Positions 1 to 9,990 of a DNA stretch of 64,000 nucleotides are shown one piece after another. The stretch is from Isoetes taiwanensis. Lineage: Eukaryota; Streptophyta; Lycopodiopsida; Isoetales; Isoetaceae. Both the position numbers and the translations under genes were made by a program. Within the stretch, counting starts at the first letter, position 1. Every line of letters begins with the position of its first letter. The notes beneath the pieces are model-generated. The model searched no databases. It was not told the DNA's origin and saw only the letters and a program-made list of their open reading frames with translations. The DNA is taken from the NCBI GenBank assembly GCA_021234155.1, contig JAJEKV010000056.1:8210991-8274990 (forward strand). The letters run 5' to 3'.

Positions 1-3000
1 TCTTCAATTGTGCAAGGAATGAAATTGACATTGACACGCTTGCAAATATATGTTGCAAATGCAACAAAGTCCAAATTTCCACGCTTATATTTAGTTGAAA
101 CATGCCCGATATAATGGATCTCCTTTTTCATAGCAGACGTCCAAATATTTGGATCCCTTTTGGATAAATGTAGCAAGGAAATCATGTGCCACTCTATCAA
201 ATTGAAAGCTGATTGAAAAGAGGTTAGTCAGAACCAACTTTGACGTCAGAATGCATTCAAGTTGACATTACCATGCATTATAGTCATAATCCGGCTAAAT
301 CCTCGATGCAACAACCGACCGCAACCCTAGGGTTTTGGTAGGACGCTAAGTCTTTGTGGAACACCGGCACTACAACTTAATTAGATAATCCCCGCCACGA
401 GAATTTCTTGAAAAGCTATGTCTCGCACATGAGGCAAGGTTATATTTCCAAATTAGAAATACAAGAGACCCCATGTAGCCTCTCCTAAGAGCATGAAATA
501 TTTGTGTCGTTCCCCTCCTTGCCTTTGTGTATTTAAATTATGGCTAGCTAGAGCAATAGCCTACTGCAGCTGCATCTGCTCTACATTCTTAAAATCTGCC
601 TCTGATCTTTGAGTTTTCCACAATCATTTACATCTAATGCTTATGACATTTTTGCACATCTTTTGACTGTAGCAATAAGCTGTTTTATTCTCTTCTTTTG
701 GTTTATCCATTTATCCGTTATTCCATTTCTCTTTCTTGGTGCATTATCGGAATGTTTTTTATGTCTATATTTTCAACCAAGACTGAATATTCCTTTTGCG
801 GCACCTGACTCCTGTAATGGCTATTGTAATTGTGGGGTTCTCTTTAGTTTTTGAACTATGTGGTAATATCCCATTTAATATATTTTCACACTCCTCACCA
901 CATATTGGGAGCTTCATGCTTAGGCTTCTGGGTGCTTTCTTGGCATTTTCTTCATGGGAAGGGACTATTCCAATAATCCTACACAGGTGATCCATTTCCT
1001 TTCTTGCTGCTGACAGGTTTTGCATGGATATGTAGTACTGATTTTGGAAACAAGTGCAGTGACAATAACTTTTGTGCACGTGGTGAAAGTAGTCATCGTA
1101 ATTGTGAGTGTTTCATACCATACTGCACACCGTCATATGACTTGAAATAGAATATGTGAGGCCTTGACAATTCAAGACAGCAGGCTAACTGTTGTATCTA
1201 GCCCAATAGTAACTAATTTCAAGGGTTTGTGTTTGTTCCATGACTAGCTGGGTTTTTTAATCTTGAAACACATGATGCTATCCAAGCAGTTAAATCTGCC
1301 TTCTTAGTTATCTATTTTCTTAGAACCAGTGTTAGAACTCACCCAGAAGTTGGACTTGAACAGAATGAAAGTTATGCTTCCAGGGGCAGTTTCATCTGTT
1401 GGGCATTATGCAAATATTCTGCTGCGATTGTTAGCTGCATTGTTTCCCTAGCTGCATTTTTTATCACGGAAAAAGTTACAGTTTTGTTATGTTTTAGTCT
1501 CTTAAACTGCAATACTTAATCAAGAACTAGAGCTCATCATGTTTTTGAGATTGCTTCTTTACATCCATAGTCACAACAAACAAGTTGAATGTCCTTGCTT
1601 TCATAAAAAACAAGCAAGTTGTTAGGATCTATGTTGAATCCCAATTGATTCATATCATCCATTCGATAAATTTTACACAGGTTCATTTCCTAGAGACTAA
1701 AATGGTCTCCATTTGTCTTGACAGGTATTCTCAAGGGTATTAGTTCTTGGATGTGCCGTGGATACATGGTATTGTATTCCCACTGTAATAATTTGTAATG
1801 ATACATGCTACTGCTGATGCACATGTGCACATATGGACCTGCTGGTGGTGTTTATATCGGAGCTGGAGGTAATCAGCAGGACTACCCATAATCTGGAAAT
1901 ATGCACACATGTAGTTATTTTTACAGGGCAAAGTCTATAAGTCTTATTCGTCCTATTTTTTTGCTGGATTTTTTTGTCTTAAAAAATGCTTCTGCTTTTT
2001 TACAGGCACATGCATTTTATCCATGGCACATGCGCTCCTGATCATATGTATAGAGATTACATGCGAAAATGAGTCCACATAGAAGGATTTGCAGTCAAAT
2101 CCACCAAACATGTATTCAATTGGTAAGATTTCTCAACTAGGGTGCTAAACTTAAAGTTAAAAGCTATAATCTTTTGCTGCATGTTCTTTTCTTATTTCAA
2201 TGTTTTGTTAAGCTGGCTCATGTGTTTCAATATATAGGAGTTGAATGAGGTTGGTATCCTTCACGATTGAAAAAATAACTGGAAATATATATCTTGATGT
2301 GAATATCTAATCTGACAATGCGCCTAATAGTTTTGTGATCATTGATCTGTTATAACAGGGCAGCTTGAGCCTTTTGGGTTCAACTTGAGCTTTTTGAGTT
2401 ATTCTTTTTGCCTGTGCCTATGTTTTTTATTATGCTTTCTATGTATAACATGAATGGCAGATACGAAGGTAAAATTCTACTACAGTTATTAAGAGGTATG
2501 CCTTTTGCTGATGCAATGGATGCTTTGTCTTCCATGCACAACAGCAGCTCAGGCATACATGGAATTCTCGCAACATCTAATCAGAGCAGCTGGGTGAACA
2601 TTTCATCTTACAGTTCAGCTGGTCAGATTAATTTCCCCCGTTACTAAAAATGTATGAATTACTATTCCAGAAAAATTCCAGAAAAATATCTTACCACTAA
2701 ATGTTCATTTTTTCCATGAATGTGCAAGTAATTTACAAGGGGGATTGCAATCCCAAGCTTGAACAGTGCTTACTCTTAGATCCCCAAGTTGGAAGACCAC
2801 ACTCTGCAACAAAGGGAAGACTTCTATCCATTCTCTATTTGGCGAGAACTTCCAGTTTGCTCATGGAGTTGCCAATTTATGCTTATGCAGGGGATATGCG
2901 GTGCAATGATTGCAGGGTATCTTCAAGGGGAAGATTATGTTGGCTGTAAAGTGATTTGACAATGCATAGCTATAGTGTTTTATCAAACAATGTTGTATTT

Positions 3001-3632
3001 CTCATGACGAACATTTGTGCAAGTCTACACGAGGGAGAATGACGAGTTAACACTGAAGAAAAATGTGGTCATGCAGAAGGCGAAGTTATAAATGACGGCA
3101 TGGTATAAAACACATTTTGGTTGTACTCAATATCGCTGCACCTTGAGCAAGCTTAGTTTCCAGATGTTTCAAAGTCTTGGTTTGCTTTGATAAAGTATGT
3201 ACGGTTAAGGATCTTTTCTATATTCTCCATGTTTATGGAGTTAGCAAACTTGCTGGTTATTATTTCTTGCTTCAGGCCTCATGGTTGATATTCAAAACTT
3301 CCCGGTTAAGTTAATTGTAGAATACCTACCCCCACCATCAATCTTAACACCAGATATAAAATAGTTTATGAAAAATTAAATTAAATAGTTTATAAAAAGC
3401 GTTGTCTAAAGTGTGAACTCAAAAGTAAATTGGGTCGTTGCCTAAAGTAAGCAACAAAATTTGTTATGTTTGAAGTTAATACATTAATGTAATACCTTAA
3501 TGTGTACCAATTTAGATTAATGTGTACCAATTTAGAGAATCAATTATGTTACACATGACCACAACTAATGTCCATAAATACATTCTGCACATCTGCGGCT
3601 AATGCCCGGCATCGCCGGGCACACGTTTCTAG
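1..3632 (+). mobile_element. Right part of a Helitron-like transposon
   Basis: The right boundary is a typical Helitron 3' end: a 7-bp-stem hairpin, then CTAG at 3629-3632 and a host T at 3633. Homology to the LTR copy at 28862 begins immediately after this T, so the Helitron appears to have inserted into that LTR. The missing left half of the LTR is not visible in bases 1-600, so the 5' end is probably outside the window. The interior (about 500-3000) has normal-looking sequence with short open stretches (2408-2647, 2701-2949) and CAG-ended pyrimidine tracts resembling intron borders, as expected if gene pieces were captured. I recognise no protein in it and no Rep/helicase domain. Confidence 0.45.
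3604..3632 (+). other. Helitron 3' terminus: hairpin plus CTAG
   Basis: GCCCGGC, loop ATC, GCCGGGC (3604-3620) forms a perfect 7-bp stem. Eight bases later CTAG (3629-3632) is followed by T. A short GC-rich hairpin 5-12 bases before CTRR, with insertion ahead of a T, is the classic Helitron 3' signature. Confidence 0.65.
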
Positions 3633-3633
3633 T

Positions 3634-3866
3634 AATATTTATTGTGTTGTTGCCAGGTGCTAACCTTGTATGTACGCTTCCGCTATTAGGATTCCCATCG
3701 AAGGCATGGGACGAATGACACCTCCGTGCCCTTCACCCGGACACTTGCCATCCCAAGTGGTCCGAGTCAGACGGAGGGCCTTTCTATGGTGGTATTGTCG
3801 CCGTAGAAGAGGGGATTTCCCGTATGTATATGATGGGAGCATCGTATAGGTCCGGGGAGCGTCACA
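3634..3866 (+). repeat. 3' end of a Ty3/gypsy LTR (5' LTR remnant)
   Basis: This stretch matches 28862-29050, the end of the LTR that follows the gypsy polyprotein. Shared landmarks include ATTTATTGTGTTGTTG, the TGCCATCCCAAGTGGTCC block and GAGGGCCTTTCTATGGTGG. It ends GGGAGCGTCACA at 3866, the inverted partner of an LTR start of the TGTGGCG type. A primer binding site follows one base later, so this is the R/U5 part of a 5' LTR whose left part was displaced by the Helitron. Confidence 0.65.
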
Positions 3867-3867
3867 A

Positions 3868-3879
3868 TGGTATCAGAGC
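3868..3879 (+). other. Primer binding site for initiator Met-tRNA
   Basis: TGGTATCAGAGC is the standard plant LTR-retrotransposon primer binding site, complementary to the 3' end of initiator tRNA-Met. It lies one base after the LTR end, the normal distance. Confidence 0.75.
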
Positions 3880-4540
3880 ATGATTTTGGTGGACCAGATC
3901 ATTGCACTGGCCATGTTCTAACTCGATAGAACGTTAAGTGGTTGGGGACCTTAACATAGGAATATTTTTTTTCTAGAGCCTTGTAGTTAGTTGCTTGAGG
4001 CCAAAAATGTTGCTAATAGGTAGTAGTGGAAAAATTTTGAGGTATAAAGGTAAATATTATGTGCAGTTTGGACAGGGCAGGGTCCCTTATTTCAAAATGC
4101 CATAACTTTCTCTAGGAAGCTCAGAATCGAAAAATTCTTGTTCCATTGCGTCGGAGACCCTCGAATTAGCTTGGAACACCCTTTGTATGGCTCAAAATGG
4201 CAAAAATATGACAGGAAAACCAAAATCGGCAGACTTGAGGAAATTTCAATTTCTTTTTCGATTTAAAACGCGAAAATCCTCGAGTGCGCCAGTTTGACCC
4301 GGGGCGTTGACTTTTTTTTTTTTTTTATATATTTATAATTTAGGGAGGCGGAACTAGTTTCGGACGTTTTTTTAGGGTTTTCTAACATTTCTTTGCCGTG
4401 TTTCGCCCTCCACGCCGACCTCCGCCCGCCATAGCCGCCGGACTTGTCCGTACCACCCTCATCTGCAAACCTTCCTCTGTTTTGCCATAGCCACCCTTGT
4501 TGCAGCCTTTAGTCACTTGCACTGCTCCACTTGTTAGGAG
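3880..4540 (+). other. Retrotransposon-type untranslated leader
   Basis: This 660-base non-coding stretch lies between the primer binding site and the H3-fusion start codon. Its first part reads like a plant gypsy leader (a CATAACTTTCTCTAGGAAGC block near 4100). A T tract (4312-4326), a TATA-like run and a pyrimidine-rich segment follow just before the ATG. No ORF here is convincing. The length is in the range of plant gypsy leaders before gag. Confidence 0.4.
4327..4380 (+). promoter_or_regulatory. Possible promoter: TATA-like element and telo-box
   Basis: TATATATTTATA at 4327-4338 could serve as a TATA box. TTTAGGGTTT at 4371-4380 contains a telo-box (reverse complement of AAACCCTAAA), a motif common just downstream of transcription starts in plant genes for translation and chromatin proteins. 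The start codon is at 4541, which would leave a leader of roughly 170-190 bases. Functional assignment is inference. Confidence 0.3.
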
Positions 4541-5767
4541 ATGGCGCGCACAAAGGGGACTAAGTGTTTTGCTAGCTGTAATATTTCTCAACTCTTCGTC
4601 GCGCTTGGGGATGAAATTGGTGACATGGACGAAGGCCCTGAGAAGGTCGAGCTCCTCCTCGAACAGCTTGTGCTAAGGTTTATTGAGGGCGACCGCATAC
4701 CATACCCTGTTTTCCACCTTACTGAGAGATTCTTGTTTAAGCTCAACGCCGAAGGACAGACTTATACCCTGGTAGAACAGGAGGATGAAGTTCTGACTTT
4801 AGTCAAGTATTACCCCGCAGATATGGCCCAAGAAGCTGCGGATGCCGAGGCTCAGCGGGAAGCCGCACGGATAATGGCGATGGCTCATGAGGAAGATCTC
4901 CAACAAATAGCACGTGCAGACCCGGCTGTCAGGGGTCAAGAATACCAGTACTTGGGACGAGGAAGAGCTATGTGTCGGGGCCTCAATTTTGTGATACCCC
5001 CGTATTATTATGATGAGGACGCCCAGATCTTCATCTGGGAAGATGTTTCTCCATCATTTCCACAGGAGGATCTGCAGGACATCGAGCTTGATATGGCGGC
5101 CCGACCTGACCGATATATTGCAGAGATTCGTAGAAGGACAGCAGTACGCCTACTACGAGAGCAGCATGCGGAGCAGCAGGCAGCTCGGCTAGCCGAGGAG
5201 CAGGCTAGGCAGGCTGCTGAGGAGGCTACAAAACTTGCAGCGGAGGCTGACACTTGGGTTGAGGAGCCCGCTGACCGCTTCATCCGGTGGAAACGGAAGA
5301 CCACTAATCCGACACGCTTGGGGCCACAATACAAGACCCGACTCCAAGCGATCGGCGGGGTAGCAAAGAAGAAGGGAGATACCAGAGGGGAGGCCTTAGT
5401 CGAGCGGGCTCGCCACCCAGCCACAGGGGGGAAATCACTTTCCCTTATTCACCCACCCCGTCCGAGAAAACCCCACCGATTTAAACCTGGGACAGTGGCC
5501 TTGCGGGAAAAACGCAAGTATCAGAAGACCACGGAGCTCCTCATTAGGAAGCTGCCATTCCAGCGCCTTGTTCGGGAGCTTGCGCAGGAGTTTAAGACCG
5601 ATCTTCGGTTTCAGACTCATGCCATCCTTGCCCTACAGGAAGCTGCTGAGGACTATCTTGTCGCGCTTCTTGGCGACGCAAACCTTTGCGCCATACATGC
5701 CAAGCGCGTGACAATCATGCCAAAGGATCTGGCCTTGGCACGTAGGATACGCGGGGAGAGGCCTTAG
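4541..5767 (+). CDS. Histone H3-fold protein with about 290-residue tail insertion
   Basis: This intact 408-codon frame has no introns. Residues 312-408 are a full histone H3 body: with an offset of 273 they align gap-free to canonical H3 39-135, at roughly 84% identity to plant H3.3 as I recall it. Conserved positions include K56 (K329), K64 (K337), K79 (K352), C110 (C383), H113 (H386), K115, K122 and the RRIRGER end. H87 and L90 are H3.3-type; F41 is H3.1-type. Unusual changes are I51K, A98D, G102A, F104L, E105G, T107A and Q125A. Residues 1-5 (MARTK) match the H3 N-terminus, and PATGG (293-297) resembles H3 30-34 with 12 extra residues before KPHRF. Residues 6-290 are unrecognised: acidic near 24-37, a YYYDED stretch near 155-160, and an Ala/Glu/Arg predicted coiled coil at about 195-237. 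The start ATGGCG has good plant context. Nucleosome assembly through H3/H4 is inferred from the fold. It could be a chromatin protein or an ORF carried by a retroelement. Confidence 0.85.
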   Translation: MARTKGTKCFASCNISQLFVALGDEIGDMDEGPEKVELLLEQLVLRFIEGDRIPYPVFHLTERFLFKLNAEGQTYTLVEQEDEVLTLVKYYPADMAQEAADAEAQREAARIMAMAHEEDLQQIARADPAVRGQEYQYLGRGRAMCRGLNFVIPPYYYDEDAQIFIWEDVSPSFPQEDLQDIELDMAARPDRYIAEIRRRTAVRLLREQHAEQQAARLAEEQARQAAEEATKLAAEADTWVEEPADRFIRWKRKTTNPTRLGPQYKTRLQAIGGVAKKKGDTRGEALVERARHPATGGKSLSLIHPPRPRKPHRFKPGTVALREKRKYQKTTELLIRKLPFQRLVRELAQEFKTDLRFQTHAILALQEAAEDYLVALLGDANLCAIHAKRVTIMPKDLALARRIRGERP

Positions 5768-5917
5768 CTTCCCCATTTTTGTAACATACACTGTATCTTT
5801 GTGTATCAAATTTTGTAATTAATACAGTATGTTTTCTTCGCAATGTGTTTCACTCCTCAATCTGCATGCAAACAATACACACAAAGCTCGAATTCAAAAA
5901 AAAAAAAAAAAAAAAAA
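5768..5917 (+). other. 3' UTR-like segment ending in A22 tract
   Basis: After the TAG stop comes an AT-rich trailer with ATTAATACAG near 5818, then a run of 22 A residues at 5896-5917. An encoded A tract after an intronless ORF is what a retroposed cDNA leaves behind. A chance A tract cannot be excluded, and no target-site duplication was identified. Confidence 0.4.
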
Positions 5918-6067
5918 GATATAATAATAATATTAACAAAGTAAATTACTTTATGGAATATTCCCCATTAAAGGTCTTACCTTTTCAAAACGTATCCCTA
6001 CTTTCTTAGGGTTTTTGTTATTGTGTTAAGCTCCTCTCTTCTTCACTCCTCCTTCCAGTAGAATGTC
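5918..6067 (+). promoter_or_regulatory. Upstream region of second ORF with telo-box
   Basis: TTAGGGTTTTT at about 6006-6016 repeats the telo-box seen before the H3-fusion ORF. A pyrimidine-rich CTCCTCTCTTCTTCACTCC stretch follows, then the ATG at 6068. The AT-rich stretch 5918-5960 could hold a TATA element but none is clear. Confidence 0.25.
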
Positions 6068-6690
6068 ATGGATTACGCCAAGCGCCAGGAGTGGTACCAG
6101 GATGGGGAACGTTGGGATTCTGCTGTTCCCTTCGAGCTTCTCCACCCCTATTTGCTCCAGGAGGTGGATCTCATCGCTAATATGGAGGCTCATCCAGATT
6201 ACGCCGATTTCTTGGAATTTTATACCCAAGAAATGGTGCCCCAGTGCACTCCATACGACAATCCTCCACAGCTTTACCTCCACAGGGACTTACTTATGCA
6301 GACAGCTAGGGGATGACCGCTTGGTGCCGCAGGATACGCCAAAGGTATTCCGCTGGCTAGCATGCCTCCATTCTTCGCCAAGACTTTGAGGTCCGCTTTG
6401 CATTGCCATTCTTATGGACCAATATGTAGAATTTGACTCCAATCTACTGGTACCTATTCCTGATGATTTGATGCCCAAGATCCTCGCTACCCACCCGGAG
6501 ATAAAGTACGCCATAGCCACATGTTCCTAACATCAACAATGTGGCCATACCTATGGAGGAAGATGATGAGGGGGAGGATTTGTGGATAATAAGGAGCATC
6601 TGACAGAGAGAAGGAAGAGGCCTATTCAGAAAGGTGGCCTCAACCTCGAAAGGAAGTAGCGACCTCCCGATCCGTGAGGTAGCGGCCAAG
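6068..6690 (+). pseudogene. Unrecognised acidic ORF, frame-broken
   Basis: The frame opens MDYAKRQEW at 6068 and runs 82 codons to a stop at 6316. Coding-like sequence appears to continue in other frames: a stretch with DDRLVPQDTPK to 6389, one with FDSNLLVPIPDDL near 6430-6480, and one with MEEDDEGEDLW near 6550-6590. This suggests one longer protein of about 200 residues interrupted by several indels. The N-terminal part is rich in acidic and aromatic residues (PFELLHPYLLQEVD, DFLEFYTQEM). I do not recognise the family. It lies 300 bases after the H3-fusion stop on the same strand with its own telo-box, so the two may form a pair. It could be a decayed gene or a real gene with sequencing errors. 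Confidence 0.4.
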
Positions 6691-9600
6691 AACCATCTGC
6701 AAGGTTTTTCCTTTCAGCTATTGTGGCCAAGTGCTATTCTTTTGTTAGAGCATCTCTGCCCTGCAGGCCGAGGCGCTCTTTTTGGGTATATTGAAGGCTT
6801 TGTCCGGCCACTTCAGGACACGTAAAGCTTCATGCAAACCTCCACTCCGAGCACGCGAATCGTGACTTACACTTGCCGCCTTAAGTCGTGATTGCTGCTG
6901 GATAGGTATAGAAAATGCTCGTAGCACAAATTAGCTCTTTTCCTCCCTTGATTACTCGGTACGCGCTCTCACCATCAGCTCGGTCAGCCGGCACTTTGCG
7001 GCCGTACACGAATTGCAGCCCTCTGGATATGGACGGTAGCGGGACCAAGTTCCTAAAGCATGATTTTCTTTTCAATCCTCTTTGTATGGCCTTAGGCCAA
7101 ATTTGTGTGTGATATCATAGGCAATTTGTGGCCATTCATAAAAATTGTGATACTCAAATCAACATGTTAATACATGGATTTGGAGGTGATGGAACATCGG
7201 CTATTCGCCAGGTTTCATGTCTAACAAAGATTATGCTGTTTATATATCGATCTACATGGATTTGGAGGTGATGGAACATCTGGTACGGTCTAAAAGCGGG
7301 TTTCATCAATCTAACAAAAGATTATCTTTGTTATATATCGATCTATTATTTTTGGAAAATGTATGCCTGGTGAAGGAAGTCGAATATTTCGAAGCCTTTG
7401 CGGTTCTGAAACATGAAGATGTTAGGAGGGTTTTGTCATTAAGTACTAGCTATGGTGGATTTATTGGTGCATCTCATCACGACAGATGGTGAAAAATTCC
7501 ATTGCTAGCTCAGGCATATGCATGGATAAGATACGTAGTGGTAGGTGCTTTGACGGCTGAATGCATGTGATTTACATGATATATTCATGCCAAAAGGCGT
7601 CTGCTTTCCGAGAAGATTACGCTTTCGAAGATCATCCAGGTGCTTATTATATGAAGACACTATCTTTAATGCGGCTTGTCAAAATGTTAAGCGATGATCA
7701 TATCTTTTCTTTTCCTCTACGGTCACGGTTCCCCTCATCAATGCGAAGTTAAGATTGTATGGAAAGCTTATTTGGACTTGATTCTGACAAAATGCAAATT
7801 TTGATCAAGGAAAGGAGCACATTTGACATCATCAAAAGCGAGGCTAAAGACCGAGGAAAGGAAACATATAGTGCTACATCTTTTTATGTTGATAAGGTGT
7901 TTTCACCACGGTTTCAAATAATTGTCTCATTCAAACAACTGCTGATAGAGTTGTCATAGAAAGCGATTTGGGTAGTCCCTACTTTGTGGAAATATAATTG
8001 GTAGACGATGCGAGATATGGGAATAAAGAAATTAACAGAAGGTGTCGATTAGGCGGTGACCTCCACGGTAATGTTGAACCATTTTCAGGATGAGCCGTCA
8101 TTAATCCTCATTTTGGCAAAATATGCAAGATGGCGTATCTTTTGACTACACATAGCGTCACGGCCTTTCAGATCTAATGCGTAGAAACATATTTTACTGC
8201 CTTTCTTTCACCCATTTAGTAGGAATAAAATAGTTATTTAGCCCGGGGTTTGTTGTGCGATACGGTAGATTTAAAGACCTCTCCGCGAAGATGCAATGCA
8301 ATTTTGGGAGGACTTTTCAACAAGGATGCTCATATTATATGCAATGTATAATTCTCACATAGAGGCCTAGCGGCCAAACCTGCACCTACAAAGGTTATTG
8401 CAAGCTATATGCAATTACAAGCACCGCCGTTTCCTCGCGGTACCCACTTTTAACTTTAAAAACTTGGTCGATTATCTGACCGTCGCCAGAAGCATAGGAC
8501 ATGTGCATTTGAGATGCATGCTTTGAATAGGTTCTTCTGCTTCTATATGTAATTTTGTAATTACATTTCAATATGGATTTTTCTTTGTACCGCTTCCTTA
8601 TCTTGACTCCAACACCCACGACTCTAGCTATTCTATGAGTCTCAAATCCCATAGTGTTGGGGTTGCTCTTCACTACCGATCTCTGCGGACGAGCACGGTT
8701 AAACTAAGCGGGCATAGTCCACTTATGTGGGCCTTTATTCTTGTATAGATGGGGAAGAGATATGCCAGCTGCTTGCAAGGGAGAGTGCTTTTCAAGTGTG
8801 ACATTACGGGTATTTGTACCAATGATTTATCTGGCTAGATAACCCGGAAGTATAGCGACATAGTGCCCTTTGCATGCTCATAATAATTCATTCCATCGAT
8901 ACCGGTTTTTTGCTACTTTACGCCCTTTTTATCGTGGATAGGCTTACAAAAGAATAGTGCGGTTAGTCCTCTTTCCTTTCTCTTTTTCTACTTCTAGGTT
9001 TCATTTTGCTCTTTCATGCGTCGTGACATTCGGACGTAGCATAAAAACTCTGCTTTGTCACGGCCTAAATCACCTACCAAGCCTTAACCAATTTGGCCTT
9101 ACTAAAGCCATAAATTCTTTGAGTATTTGGTATTCCTGATATGCCTATCATATCATTTGCATGTAATTATAATCAAAATCGTCTTGCATCGACCAATCTG
9201 GCTTTACCTCTTCATTGTAGAGATGAAAGAAATATTTAAGAGGAAAACTAGAATCTAGAAGCTAAAATCTGCGGCGGCATATCGATTGCGAACCAAATGC
9301 GATTCATGCAAAATTTTGAGACAGCGACCAAGTTAAGTATTTGTCTCTGCCAAAGATCCGCCATAGTGTTAGCCATATCAATGATGGAAGAGGATTTGAT
9401 GCTTTGGCGGCCATGCCTTGATGAGAGGATGTCAACGCCTAAATCAAAACAAATTCGTTGCCTAATTCGATCGAGTTCAAAGAAACCTAAACAAGAACAA
9501 GACAAAGCTAATAAGACTTATGCTTGTGTCGGTCCATTAGAAAGAAGACCTTAATTTTGGAAGAATGAACTTTAAAATTTGAAAAGACTTTACTTTGGAT

Positions 9601-9990
9601 GTGGAGTTCGTTTGCAAAGCTCCGTGGCGGCGTTACCAAAGAAGTATCATCTTTCTTTCGGAGCTTCCAAGAAGATCGGCTACATTCAGGCCCCAAAGAA
9701 CTTCAATCGTCGGCGATCCTTTGCTATCCATGTTCTCAATTTTTAGAACTTTTCCAATTTTATTGTAGTGGATGAGAAAAATTTAGATCTAATGGTATAT
9801 TTGCATGCTATCTCGGATTTTTCTTGGTGGAAATTACCGCGTGGATAGGCTAGGGTGAGGAAAGGCGGTAGAAGTGGTGTGCTAAAAAAAAACCCGGTCG
9901 GAACTGAAAGCTATGACAGCATTAGCTAAGCTACTACATGCATGATCAATCCCTTGGTAATGTTAACTTCCCATATACAAATTGAGGTAA
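6691..9990. other. Unassigned, probably decayed transposon DNA
   Basis: There are only short open stretches and none is recognisable. Those at 7217-7492, 7759-7959 and 9248-9505 (minus) have protein-like composition but match no family I know. A local duplication lies at 7171-7343. Confidence 0.3.
7171..7343 (+). repeat. Imperfect tandem duplication, about 85 bp
   Basis: TACATGGATTTGGAGGTGAT through TATATATCGATC occurs at 7171-7252 and again at 7253-7343. The copies differ by several indels. It could be a genuine local duplication or an assembly artefact. Confidence 0.6.

Noticed and set aside
600-3000. Host gene with introns in the Helitron interior
   Set aside because: Several AG-ended pyrimidine tracts suggest introns, but no open stretch matches a known family and no consistent exon chain could be built.
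5008-5424. 138-codon minus-strand ORF
   Set aside because: It is antisense to the H3-fusion gene. Its Ser/Ala/Cys-rich composition is the shadow of the Glu/Ala/Arg coiled-coil codons.
4541-5767. H3-fusion protein as a centromeric CenH3
   Set aside because: The core has exactly the canonical 97-residue length with no loop 1 insertion, H3.3-type H87 and L90, and the canonical RRIRGER end. Only D98 and A107 resemble CenH3.
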